64,000 bases of DNA from Pseudoalteromonas luteoviolacea (GTDB lineage Bacteria; Pseudomonadota; Gammaproteobacteria; Enterobacterales; Alteromonadaceae): assembly GCF_001750165.1 (NCBI RefSeq), contig NZ_CP015411.1, positions 124,001 to 188,000 on the forward strand, written 5' to 3'. The notes beneath the pieces were generated by a model that had not been told where the DNA came from, did no database searches, and saw only the letters and a list, made by a program, of their open reading frames with translations. Of the stretch, positions 1-7,441 are shown piece by piece (within the stretch, counting starts at the first letter, position 1; every line of letters begins with the position of its first letter). The position numbers and the translations under genes are program-made.

Positions 1-410
1 GTATGGACTTGGGCAATAGAAGCCGAAGCCAAAGGCTGTTGCTCGAAATGTTCGAATAGCGCACTGATATGTTCTAAGTCTAGCGCTTGTTCTATTAATT
101 TCTGAGCTTGTTCACCATCAAATGGGGCAACGTTATCCTGCAGTTGTGCCAGTTCTTGGGCCATGTCGTGAGGCAATAAATCTCGGCGAGTAGATAGCAT
201 TTGTCCAAATTTTATCCACACTGGTCCCAAAGTTTGTAATGCCAGACGTAATCGCGCACCTTCTGATTTATCTTGGTTTTTGTTAGGTAGCCAAAATAGG
301 CTTTTGCGCAGGTATTTTGCATACCAAGGCTGTAAGTGCTGAGGCAGCAGTTCATCTAAGCCATAATTAAGAAATGTTTTACCAATTTGATATAGGCGAG
401 CGATGGACAA
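1..410 (-). CDS. ubiB: UbiB, ubiquinone biosynthesis kinase-like protein (N-terminal part only)
   Basis: Atypical ABC1/ADCK-family kinase-like protein needed for ubiquinone synthesis at the inner membrane. The reading frame leaves the window at its left edge, so only about 136 N-terminal residues are visible. They include FLNYGLDEL near the start, then GPVWIKFGQMLSTRRDLLP (the family's KxGQ region) and ASASIAQVH (the alanine-rich nucleotide loop). The start is a TTG at 408-410, preceded six bases upstream by AAGGAG; no ATG fits better. It lies 16 bases after ubiJ and follows ubiE, the usual ubiEJB operon. The family assignment is firm; the missing part cannot be judged. Confidence 0.93.
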   Translation of the reverse strand, partial: MSIARLYQIGKTFLNYGLDELLPQHLQPWYAKYLRKSLFWLPNKNQDKSEGARLRLALQTLGPVWIKFGQMLSTRRDLLPHDMAQELAQLQDNVAPFDGEQAQKLIEQALDLEHISALFEHFEQQPLASASIAQVH

Positions 411-426
411 TTCCTGCTCCTTAAAG

Positions 427-1026
427 TCAGTCAGTTAGTGTATTAATGCGTTGTTCAAGCGCAGCTAATTGCGATGAAAGGGCTCTAGTTTGGGCTTTAA
501 ACTGCTGCAGTTCCAGCGGGTGAATCGCGACATTCAGCTCATCCTGGCACAGTTGCGTCACTACTTGCTGATATGATTTTTTATGCTGTTGAGCTTTATT
601 GCTGCACTGCTTTGCACTACTCACAAAGTGCTCAGCGCCAGCATCACCAAGGTAACGAGATAAGTGCTCTGCCCAATCTATATCTAGATTGCCGAATGCT
701 TTGCTGTAAAGCTGTGCAAGGTGGAGGTCTCCTTCCAAATCCAATTGTCCATTGCGGATCAATCGCGTCAATTGACTCGGGTCTTTTAATTCACCTATGC
801 AATCTAGAGAGGTTGTGATGTGACAATCTGCATCATCATGATAGCTGCCATATACGAAGCAGTATTCACCATTATAGTGAAGCGCACAGGATAAGTTTAA
901 ATCGGTTAATGTTAGTGCCAGTACTTTGTGTGCACCACCTTGCAGATCCGCAGCAAGATTAGGCTCAAGTGTTAATAGGCGATTTATAGCTTGCTCGGCA
1001 ATGGCCGTTAAAACAGATATCCACAT
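427..1026 (-). CDS. ubiJ: UbiJ, SCP2-domain accessory factor of ubiquinone synthesis
   Basis: UbiJ (formerly YigP) is a small lipid-binding accessory protein of the Ubi complex that helps the late ring-modification steps of ubiquinone synthesis. The 199-residue protein has an SCP2-like N-terminal half (about residues 15-110, with LNLSCALHYNGEYCFVYG) and a helical C-terminal tail ending in a heptad-like segment (residues 170-199, LSSQLAALEQRINTL), the family layout. It sits between ubiE (20 bases upstream) and ubiB (16 bases downstream) on the same strand, which is the strongest evidence, because sequence conservation in this family is low. A good Shine-Dalgarno (AAGGG) precedes the ATG. Confidence 0.9.
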   Translation of the reverse strand: MWISVLTAIAEQAINRLLTLEPNLAADLQGGAHKVLALTLTDLNLSCALHYNGEYCFVYGSYHDDADCHITTSLDCIGELKDPSQLTRLIRNGQLDLEGDLHLAQLYSKAFGNLDIDWAEHLSRYLGDAGAEHFVSSAKQCSNKAQQHKKSYQQVVTQLCQDELNVAIHPLELQQFKAQTRALSSQLAALEQRINTLTD

Positions 1027-1046
1027 AAACTTACCCTTTACTTGTA

Positions 1047-1802
1047 TCAGTACTTGAACCCTCTATGCAGCGCTACAATGCCGCCAGTAAAGTTTTGATA
1101 GCTGGTTTGCTCAAACCCTGCGTTTTCCATCATGCCTTTTAAAGTTTCTTGGTCAGGGTGCATACGGATTGATTCCGCTAAGTAGCGGTATGACTCACTG
1201 TCATTAGCCACAATTTTTCCGACATTTGGCAAGATGTTAAATGAGTAGAAGTCATAGAGTTTAGATAACGCTTCGTTATCCGTTTTAGAGAATTCTAACA
1301 CCAACAGTCGACCACCAGGTTTTAGAACTCGGTACATTGACCGCAGTGCTTCGTCTTTGTCTGTGACGTTACGTAATCCAAATGCAATTGTGATGACATC
1401 TAGGCTGTTGTCTGGAAATGGCAGTGCTTGGGCGTTCATTTGCACATATTCTATGTTACTTACCAAGCCCAAATCACGCAGCTTATCGCGGCCAACTTTT
1501 AGCATTGAATCATTGATATCGCCGAGAATTACTTGCCCTGTATCACCAACTAGCTGACTAAATTTAGCTGTTAAATCACCGGTACCACCTGCCAAGTCCA
1601 ATACTCGGTGACCTTTTCTCACACCTGCACACGCCACTGTTTGGCGTTTCCAAAGGCGATGAATGCCAAAGGATAAAAAGTCATTCATGATGTCATATTT
1701 AGCGGCGACAGAGTGAAAAACATCTGCAACCAAAGACTCTTTTTGAGTGGATTCTACGGTTTTATAACCAAAGTGGGTGGTATCGTGATTTTCTTCTTTC
1801 AT
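1047..1802 (-). CDS. ubiE: UbiE, C-methyltransferase of ubiquinone and menaquinone synthesis
   Basis: SAM-dependent methyltransferase that adds the ring C-methyl group to 2-methoxy-6-polyprenyl-1,4-benzoquinol and to demethylmenaquinol. The 251 residues match the family length. Visible motifs are VADVFHSVAAKYDIMND near residue 25, the SAM-binding VLDLAGGTGDLT near residue 67, FGLRNVTD near 140 and LEFSK near 170. The ATG follows AAGG. It is the first gene of the ubiE-ubiJ-ubiB operon, reading leftward. SAM use links it loosely to the methionine salvage genes a few kilobases away, but no shared regulation is visible here. Confidence 0.97.
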   Translation of the reverse strand: MKEENHDTTHFGYKTVESTQKESLVADVFHSVAAKYDIMNDFLSFGIHRLWKRQTVACAGVRKGHRVLDLAGGTGDLTAKFSQLVGDTGQVILGDINDSMLKVGRDKLRDLGLVSNIEYVQMNAQALPFPDNSLDVITIAFGLRNVTDKDEALRSMYRVLKPGGRLLVLEFSKTDNEALSKLYDFYSFNILPNVGKIVANDSESYRYLAESIRMHPDQETLKGMMENAGFEQTSYQNFTGGIVALHRGFKY

Positions 1803-1908
1803 GTTGGCCTTGGTGACACAGTTTAGATGGGTATAGTGTACTTGATTGCGACACTTGGGTGCAATTTATAGTGGCCGTAATTCGTAATTATTTGTCTTAA
1901 AACAAAGA

Positions 1909-2916
1909 CTATATCGCCCCTGAAATGTAGCAGTCACGTCCCAGTGCATGGGCTTTCTGTGCCGCAAAAGCGGCTTGAGTCGCCAATTCATTGAAGTCTC
2001 GTTCGCTTTGTCTTTTTGCGATGCCAATGGCGAGTTGCACCTCAGGAAATTGTACATTGCCTTTATTACTAATGAATTTGAGTTTTTCGACACCTTTGCG
2101 GATTTTTGCGGCGATCACTTTCGCTGTTTCCGGCTCAATATCTGCAAGTAAGATGGTAAACTCTTGTTTACCTGTCCGCCCAGGAACCCCGCTCTCTAAC
2201 ACATATTTTTTGATTTTAGTGGCAATACGCTGCAGGACCGTTTCACCAATGATATCGCCAAACCTAGCACTAAAGTCACTGAGATTATCGACTTGAATAG
2301 AAATGGCACATAGGGTTTTATCTTGGTCTAGCCAAAGTTGTGTTTTTTGGTTTAGATAGTGCCGTTTGTACAAGCCTGTGTGTGGATCAATCAAACGTTG
2401 TTTGCGGATCTTATTTAGTACCATGTATTGCTGGCTTTGTGTTGCTCGGGCTTTTTGTAAACTGTGTTTAAAGCGCTGTTGTTGTTCCAGATAGCGTTCT
2501 GTTTGTTGCATGAGCTCAACAAGTGCTTTTTTACTTTTTGCTATATCTTGAGAGTCTAGTTCACTGCGACATTTGCGAATGCTCTGGGTAAACTTTGCGA
2601 TACTTTGCTGCGATCGGGATGAAGACGTTGAAAGCTCATCAATGACGTTATCGACTTGTTTTAAGACTGCAAGCTCTTCTTGATGTTCAGTATAGATAAA
2701 CTCAAAGTAAAGCTGTTCGATATAAACGTTATCAATGGCGACATTATTACGTAAGTCACGCTCTAGTCGTGTCGTGAGGGGCTCGTTACTGCGGCTGATA
2801 AAAGTGTATGCGACTTGATAGTTAAGCGGTGTAGGTGGTAGCGCGTGTAGTTCCAAAAAATGACATACTTTAGTCATTTTTTCTTGGGCTATGGCCATTG
2901 GGTCATGGAACGTCAT
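1909..2916 (-). CDS. GGDEF-family protein with degenerate active site
   Basis: A 335-residue cytoplasmic protein without signal peptide or membrane segment. The N-terminal half (residues 1-165) is helical with a coiled-coil stretch around 95-160 (KALVELMQQTERYLEQQQRF). The C-terminal half is a GGDEF domain beginning near residue 172 with LIDPHTGLYKRHYL. Diguanylate cyclases need GG(D/E)EF for GTP and metal binding. Here the position reads GKQEF (in GRTGKQEFTILLADIEP), so two of the first three motif positions are changed. No RxxD inhibitory site is obvious. I infer it is not a working cyclase and may act as a binding or scaffold protein. The gene stands alone. Confidence 0.85.
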   Translation of the reverse strand: MTFHDPMAIAQEKMTKVCHFLELHALPPTPLNYQVAYTFISRSNEPLTTRLERDLRNNVAIDNVYIEQLYFEFIYTEHQEELAVLKQVDNVIDELSTSSSRSQQSIAKFTQSIRKCRSELDSQDIAKSKKALVELMQQTERYLEQQQRFKHSLQKARATQSQQYMVLNKIRKQRLIDPHTGLYKRHYLNQKTQLWLDQDKTLCAISIQVDNLSDFSARFGDIIGETVLQRIATKIKKYVLESGVPGRTGKQEFTILLADIEPETAKVIAAKIRKGVEKLKFISNKGNVQFPEVQLAIGIAKRQSERDFNELATQAAFAAQKAHALGRDCYISGAI

Positions 2917-3225
2917 CTACTTTTTTACCACACATTAAAGTTAAATATGAAGCCTTAACGTCCTTTGGCACAAGTCATGATTTCATCCTATCTGAAGTCC
3001 CGCTACATTAATCGTAATTTTGACTTTTTGAAAGTAAAATTTGCCCTTTTAATGGCAAAAAGTTACCCATTTTATGCTATTAGGCGAATTTATCAGCAAC
3101 TTTGTCCTTTGTGCATGTGGCGGAGTAATGATGATCGCATTTGAACGATGTTTGGTCGATTATACTTGCATATAGATAAGCGCCTTCGTTATGGTGCATA
3201 CCCCAGCGAAAGTTAAGGAATCTCA
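2917..3225. other. Intergenic region between divergent genes
   Basis: This 309-base AT-rich spacer must hold the start signals for the GGDEF-type gene (leftward) and the DUF885 lipoprotein gene (rightward). I found no RNA gene or convincing open frame. A run with TTTTTGAAAGTAAAATTTG near 3022-3042 is AT-rich, but I cannot assign promoter boxes with confidence. Confidence 0.5.
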
Positions 3226-4992
3226 GTGTTGAACGCCGTTTTTAAACCGTTAAGTGCAATTGCATTGGTACTCAGTTTGTCTGCGTGCCAGATGACCCAG
3301 AATAATCCAGATCAGGCCTTTGTGTCGTTATCACAGCAAGTCATGGCCTTTCGTGCTGACATTAGTACCAGTCATATCAAGTCGCCAGACGAACCTTATT
3401 TATTGCCTGATATGTCTCCAGAGAACTTAGCGAGCGAAAATCAGCGTCGTTTAGCCTTGCTGGATAAGTTTGATGCGATAGACAAGACACGGTTAAGTGC
3501 AGAGAATCAAATTAACTTCGCTATTTTACGAGCACAGGTGCAAGATAAAGTCGATAAATATCACTTTAAACACCATTATGTGCCACTGTTATCTGAATCC
3601 GGCTTTCATACGCGCATGTCTTTTAGGATCCGAGAGCATGACTTTTCTACGGAGCTCGGTTATCAATCATTGATAGCTCAGATTAAGCAGTTGCCAAGGT
3701 ATTTTGCTCAGCAAATGGATTGGATGCGAAAAGGTATGGCTATCGGTTTAACTCAGCCTCAAGTGGTGCTCAAAGGCTTTGAATCATCGATTGAAGCTTA
3801 TATAGCGGTAGATGATGTTGAGCGCTCACCGTTTTATGCACCGTTTAAAACGAATCAGGCGGGTATGTCAGATGAAGCTTTTGCTGCGCTTCAGCAGCAA
3901 GCTAAGCAAGCGATTGTCAATTATGCTAACCCTGCTTATCAAAGTTACTTAGACTTTTTTGTCAATGAATACCGACCAAACGCGAAACAAGACATTGCAT
4001 GGTCGAGTACGCCAAATGGTGCAGAGTTTTATGTCAATCGCGCCAAGCATTTCACCACAACAGATATGACGCCGAAGCAAATTCATGAATTGGGATTGAA
4101 AGAAGTTGCGCGTATTCGCAGTGAAATGAATACCATCATTGAGAAGTTAGGCTTTGAAGGCTCGTTCGCTGAATTTGTGGAGTTTTTACGTACCGATCCA
4201 CAGTTTTATGCGCAGACGCCAGAAGAACTGTTAAAAGAGGCGTCATTCATTGCAAAGCAGATGGATGCTAAATTACCTCAACTTTTCCATGTTTCCACAT
4301 TACCTAGAGTGCCATATGGTGTTGCTCCAGTACCTGATAGCATTGCGCCTAAATATACTACCGGAAGATACTTAGGTCCGTCGAAGGATACCGACCCTGG
4401 TTATTATTGGGTGAATACCTATGCGCTCGATAAAAGGCCGCTCTATGTTTTAGAAGCGCTCACTTTGCATGAAGGGGTACCGGGTCATCATTTACAGATC
4501 TCAATGAATGATGAGTTGGCTCATTTACCCGAGTATCGCAATGAATATATTTCAGCATTTGGCGAAGGTTGGGGGTTATATGCGGAATATCTGGGTTTAG
4601 AGGCGGGCTTCTATCAAGACCCATACAGTAACTTTGGTAGACTGACCTATGAAATGTGGCGTGCTGCGCGTTTAGTGGTGGACACGGGCATGCATATGTT
4701 TGGTTGGAGTCGCGAACAAGCAATGCAATTTATGCAGGATAATACAGCGTTATCATTACACAATGTGAAAACTGAGACTGATCGTTACATTTCTTGGCCT
4801 GGCCAAGCCTTGTCGTACAAAATTGGTGAGCTGACTATCAGACGTTTGCGTGCAAAGGCTGAGAGAGCGTTAGGTGAAAAGTTTGAAATTCGAGATTTTC
4901 ACCGTGAAGTGCTGAGAAATGGCTCAGTTCCCTTGTTTGTACTGGAAGCACACATTGAGGAGTACATAGCGCAAACATTATCGCAGCAGTAA
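3226..4992 (+). CDS. DUF885 family lipoprotein, probable metal-dependent peptidase-like enzyme
   Basis: A 588-residue DUF885 protein. The N-terminus is a lipoprotein signal with hydrophobic SAIALVLSLSAC, predicting lipidation at Cys21 and an envelope location. Around residues 413-421 it carries LHEGVPGHHLQ, the HExxPGHH signature of DUF885, which resembles zinc-peptidase motifs. Downstream are GEGWGLYAEYLG near 447 and an RLVVDTGMH segment near 480, also typical. The start is GTG at 3226 with AAGGA about six bases before. The family is usually described as of unknown function, so hydrolase activity on peptides is inference. It is monocistronic and ends at a strong hairpin shared with mtnK. 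Confidence 0.88.
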   Translation: MLNAVFKPLSAIALVLSLSACQMTQNNPDQAFVSLSQQVMAFRADISTSHIKSPDEPYLLPDMSPENLASENQRRLALLDKFDAIDKTRLSAENQINFAILRAQVQDKVDKYHFKHHYVPLLSESGFHTRMSFRIREHDFSTELGYQSLIAQIKQLPRYFAQQMDWMRKGMAIGLTQPQVVLKGFESSIEAYIAVDDVERSPFYAPFKTNQAGMSDEAFAALQQQAKQAIVNYANPAYQSYLDFFVNEYRPNAKQDIAWSSTPNGAEFYVNRAKHFTTTDMTPKQIHELGLKEVARIRSEMNTIIEKLGFEGSFAEFVEFLRTDPQFYAQTPEELLKEASFIAKQMDAKLPQLFHVSTLPRVPYGVAPVPDSIAPKYTTGRYLGPSKDTDPGYYWVNTYALDKRPLYVLEALTLHEGVPGHHLQISMNDELAHLPEYRNEYISAFGEGWGLYAEYLGLEAGFYQDPYSNFGRLTYEMWRAARLVVDTGMHMFGWSREQAMQFMQDNTALSLHNVKTETDRYISWPGQALSYKIGELTIRRLRAKAERALGEKFEIRDFHREVLRNGSVPLFVLEAHIEEYIAQTLSQQ

Positions 4993-5000
4993 TCGCGATT

Positions 5001-5027
5001 TATCAGGCCGCCAAGTGCGGCCTGATA
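5001..5027. terminator. Bidirectional hairpin terminator between DUF885 gene and mtnK
   Basis: Perfect 11-bp inverted repeat TATCAGGCCGC / GCGGCCTGATA with loop CAAGT, lying in the 38-base gap between two convergent genes. T and A runs are short on both sides, so it may also protect 3' ends. Confidence 0.8.
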
Positions 5028-5030
5028 ATA

Positions 5031-6236
5031 TTAATGCGCAAAGCTGATAATAAGCTGATAAAAGTCATCGGTTGAACGACAGCTTTTTGCATTTAAAATC
5101 AGCTGCTCACCGAGCAACAGCGTCTGTTTTTGCACTGCTAAGCGTTTCTCGTCATCTTTAATGTCATCAATATCAGCAACATGTGCCAAACCGATTGTGC
5201 GACGGATCAATTCAGTGCCGCAATACCCCACCGCATCTTGCAAGACTTCCTGCAAAAATTGCTCGGCATAACCGGGCGCCTGTAATGCTAAATCGCGAGT
5301 ATCTGCTTTGGCTAAGGTTAACCAGTGCTGTTCAAATGCCTGTAAGCAAGTAGAGATGGTGCTCAATAAGTAAGACTGCACATCCCTTCGTTTGGGTGTT
5401 TCGATGATACGACCATTTTGCGCGCAGTAGTTAAGTAATAAGTTGCCAATAAATGAACCTAAATCGAAGCCAATGGGGCCGAAAAAGCCGAACTCTGGGT
5501 CGATAAACTTGGTTGCTTGTGCTGAAACAAACAGGCTACCTGTGTGGACATCACCATGCAACAGGGTCTGCGGCGAAGAATAGAATTTACTTTTTAGCTT
5601 AGCAACGTTTATCAATAAGGTTTTGTTTTCACGCAGTAGAGATACTTGCTCTTCTAGCGCCACTGGATAATGGTTGCGTTCATGCGCTCGATAGGGGTCA
5701 TCAAAAAATAAATCTTCAGTGATGGCGCAGAGTTCAGGGTTTGTAAACTCTTGAACGAGCGCTTTTTTATCTGCTGCAGACAAGTAAAAATCTGAGTAAT
5801 AAAAGCTGGTTTTGGCGAGGTACGTGGCTACATGTGTACCAAGATGTTTGAACGTATTATTTTGATTTAACTCACCACGCAAAATGGCCATATCACCTAA
5901 GTCTTCTAAAATAGTGACCGCCAGTTCACTGTTGTGATGGAGCACTTTTGCAGTCAGCTCTGGGCATATTGCTCCGTGCTTTTGTAATACGCTGGCTTCA
6001 ATTCTGGCTCTATCCAATGTCAGTGGCCAGCTTTCACCTACACAGCGAGCATAGGGCAGCGCTTGCTTTAAAATGATGCTACGCTGTTCATTTGCATCTT
6101 GAATGCGAAAAACTAAATTGAGATTCCCATCCCCAAACTCATAGCAAGATAATACGGCATCTGCTGGAAAGAATTGACCCAGTTCTTGGACGTAACTTAA
6201 GGCCGTGTCGTTATTAAAGGCAACGTATTTGCTCAC
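5031..6236 (-). CDS. mtnK: Methylthioribose kinase
   Basis: Phosphorylates 5-methylthioribose to methylthioribose-1-phosphate with ATP, a step of methionine salvage in the cytosol. The 401 residues match MtnK length. FGDGNLNLVFRI near residue 35 is the glycine-rich loop, ILKQALPY contains the ATP-binding lysine, LLHGDVHTGSLF near 220 is the catalytic loop and IDPEFGFFGPIGFDLG near 240 the metal-binding DPE region. The start is GTG, with GGTGA six bases before. It is transcribed divergently from mtnA across a region holding MetJ-box-like units, so both steps are probably co-repressed when S-adenosylmethionine is plentiful. Confidence 0.96.
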   Translation of the reverse strand: MSKYVAFNNDTALSYVQELGQFFPADAVLSCYEFGDGNLNLVFRIQDANEQRSIILKQALPYARCVGESWPLTLDRARIEASVLQKHGAICPELTAKVLHHNSELAVTILEDLGDMAILRGELNQNNTFKHLGTHVATYLAKTSFYYSDFYLSAADKKALVQEFTNPELCAITEDLFFDDPYRAHERNHYPVALEEQVSLLRENKTLLINVAKLKSKFYSSPQTLLHGDVHTGSLFVSAQATKFIDPEFGFFGPIGFDLGSFIGNLLLNYCAQNGRIIETPKRRDVQSYLLSTISTCLQAFEQHWLTLAKADTRDLALQAPGYAEQFLQEVLQDAVGYCGTELIRRTIGLAHVADIDDIKDDEKRLAVQKQTLLLGEQLILNAKSCRSTDDFYQLIISFAH

Positions 6237-6282
6237 TGTTATTCACCAAAAATTAAAGTAACTTTTAGCATTCTATATTTTT

Positions 6283-6314
6283 AAATGTTTAGATGTCTAT
6301 ACATCTTTAGATCT
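6283..6314. promoter_or_regulatory. Putative MetJ operator (tandem met boxes) between mtnK and mtnA
   Basis: Contiguous 8-bp units AAATGTTT, AGATGTCT (6291-6298), ATACATCT (6299-6306) and TTAGATCT (6307-6314). Against the MetJ box AGACGTCT they score 5, 7, 6 and 4 of 8. The central pair forms a palindrome AGATGT/ACATCT. MetJ is known to bind tandem 8-bp boxes cooperatively, with SAM as co-repressor. Position in the divergent mtnK/mtnA spacer fits an operator for both genes. Binding itself is inferred. Confidence 0.7.
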
Positions 6315-6360
6315 TTATGTAGAATGAACAGTAATTACAACTGTACACTCCTTAATCAAA

Positions 6361-7368
6361 ATGAAAGATCTAATCGCGCAAAGTTTGAAATATCAAGATG
6401 GTAAAGTGCAGGTACTTGATCAGTATTTGTTGCCGCATCAAGAAGTCTGGCATGTATGCCAAACGGTCAGTGAGATGCAGAGCTTAATAAACAATCTTCA
6501 AGTACGGGGTGCGCCTTTAATTGGCCTAGCGGCGACTTTGTTGGTTGCATATCTCGCCGAACAAGGTGCCTCACAGCAAGTGTTATATAAGGCCATAGAT
6601 GATTTAGAGGCCACGCGACCTACTGCTGTCAACCTTAAGCATTGCATGGATCGATTGAGAGCCGTCGTCAGTGGTGACCAATATACAGAGCATGTTGTGG
6701 CGGTTGCTGAAACTCTTTTTGAAGAAGATATTGCGTTATGCGCGCGCATTGCGGAACATGGCGTTGAGCTGGTTGAAGCTGGTGATAACATTTTAACTCA
6801 TTGCAACACGGGAGCGTTGGCCACCGCTGGTATTGGCACTGCACTTGGTGTGATTTACCAAGCGATGCAGCGCTATGGTGATATTCATGTTTGGGTAGAT
6901 GAAACGCGTCCTTTATTGCAAGGTGGGCGTTTAACTGCGTATGAGCTGGCGCGCTGGCAGATCCCTTATACTGTGCTGTGTGACAGTATGGCCGCGTCTT
7001 TAATGGCAGCGGGTAAGGTCGACAAGATTTTTGTTGGTGCAGATAGAGTTGCGGCAAACGGCGATTTTGCAAATAAGGTGGGTACTTATAATTTAGCCGT
7101 TTTAGCGCATTTTCATAAAATACCATTTTATGTTGTGGCACCAAAAACGACCTTTGATCCTCAGTGTGCAAGTGGGCAAGATATTGAAATTGAACAGCGT
7201 AGTGCGCTTGAAGTGACAGGGGTGAGCGGCAGTTTTGGGGAATGCCAATGGGCGCCTGTGCAGGCAAAGGTGTATAACCCCGCTTTTGATGTAACACCAG
7301 CCAAATTAGTGACTGGATGGGTTTTTGACAGTGGTGTATATCATACTCCTCACTTTCTGACACTTTAA
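6361..7368 (+). CDS. mtnA: Methylthioribose-1-phosphate isomerase
   Basis: Converts methylthioribose-1-phosphate to methylthioribulose-1-phosphate in methionine salvage. The 335 residues match the eIF2B-like MtnA family. NLQVRGAPLIG near residue 43 is the substrate-binding loop, ILTHCNTGALATAGIGTALG near 145 holds the catalytic cysteine, DETRPLLQG near 180 and KIFVGADRVAANGDFANKVGT near 222, with the catalytic aspartate, are all present. The ATG at 6361 has only a weak Shine-Dalgarno. It starts 46 bases after the last MetJ-box-like unit, so the operator probably overlaps its promoter. Confidence 0.97.
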   Translation: MKDLIAQSLKYQDGKVQVLDQYLLPHQEVWHVCQTVSEMQSLINNLQVRGAPLIGLAATLLVAYLAEQGASQQVLYKAIDDLEATRPTAVNLKHCMDRLRAVVSGDQYTEHVVAVAETLFEEDIALCARIAEHGVELVEAGDNILTHCNTGALATAGIGTALGVIYQAMQRYGDIHVWVDETRPLLQGGRLTAYELARWQIPYTVLCDSMAASLMAAGKVDKIFVGADRVAANGDFANKVGTYNLAVLAHFHKIPFYVVAPKTTFDPQCASGQDIEIEQRSALEVTGVSGSFGECQWAPVQAKVYNPAFDVTPAKLVTGWVFDSGVYHTPHFLTL

Positions 7369-7441
7369 TTAACTCAATATACTCCATATTCAATGCTGAA
7401 ATTGATATCATTCTTAAGCTTTTGAATTTATGGAGTTTTAA

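Noticed and set aside
6668..7411. 247-codon minus-strand frame across mtnA
   Set aside because: It lies wholly opposite the certain mtnA gene and has the low-complexity His/Gln-rich look of an antisense translation.
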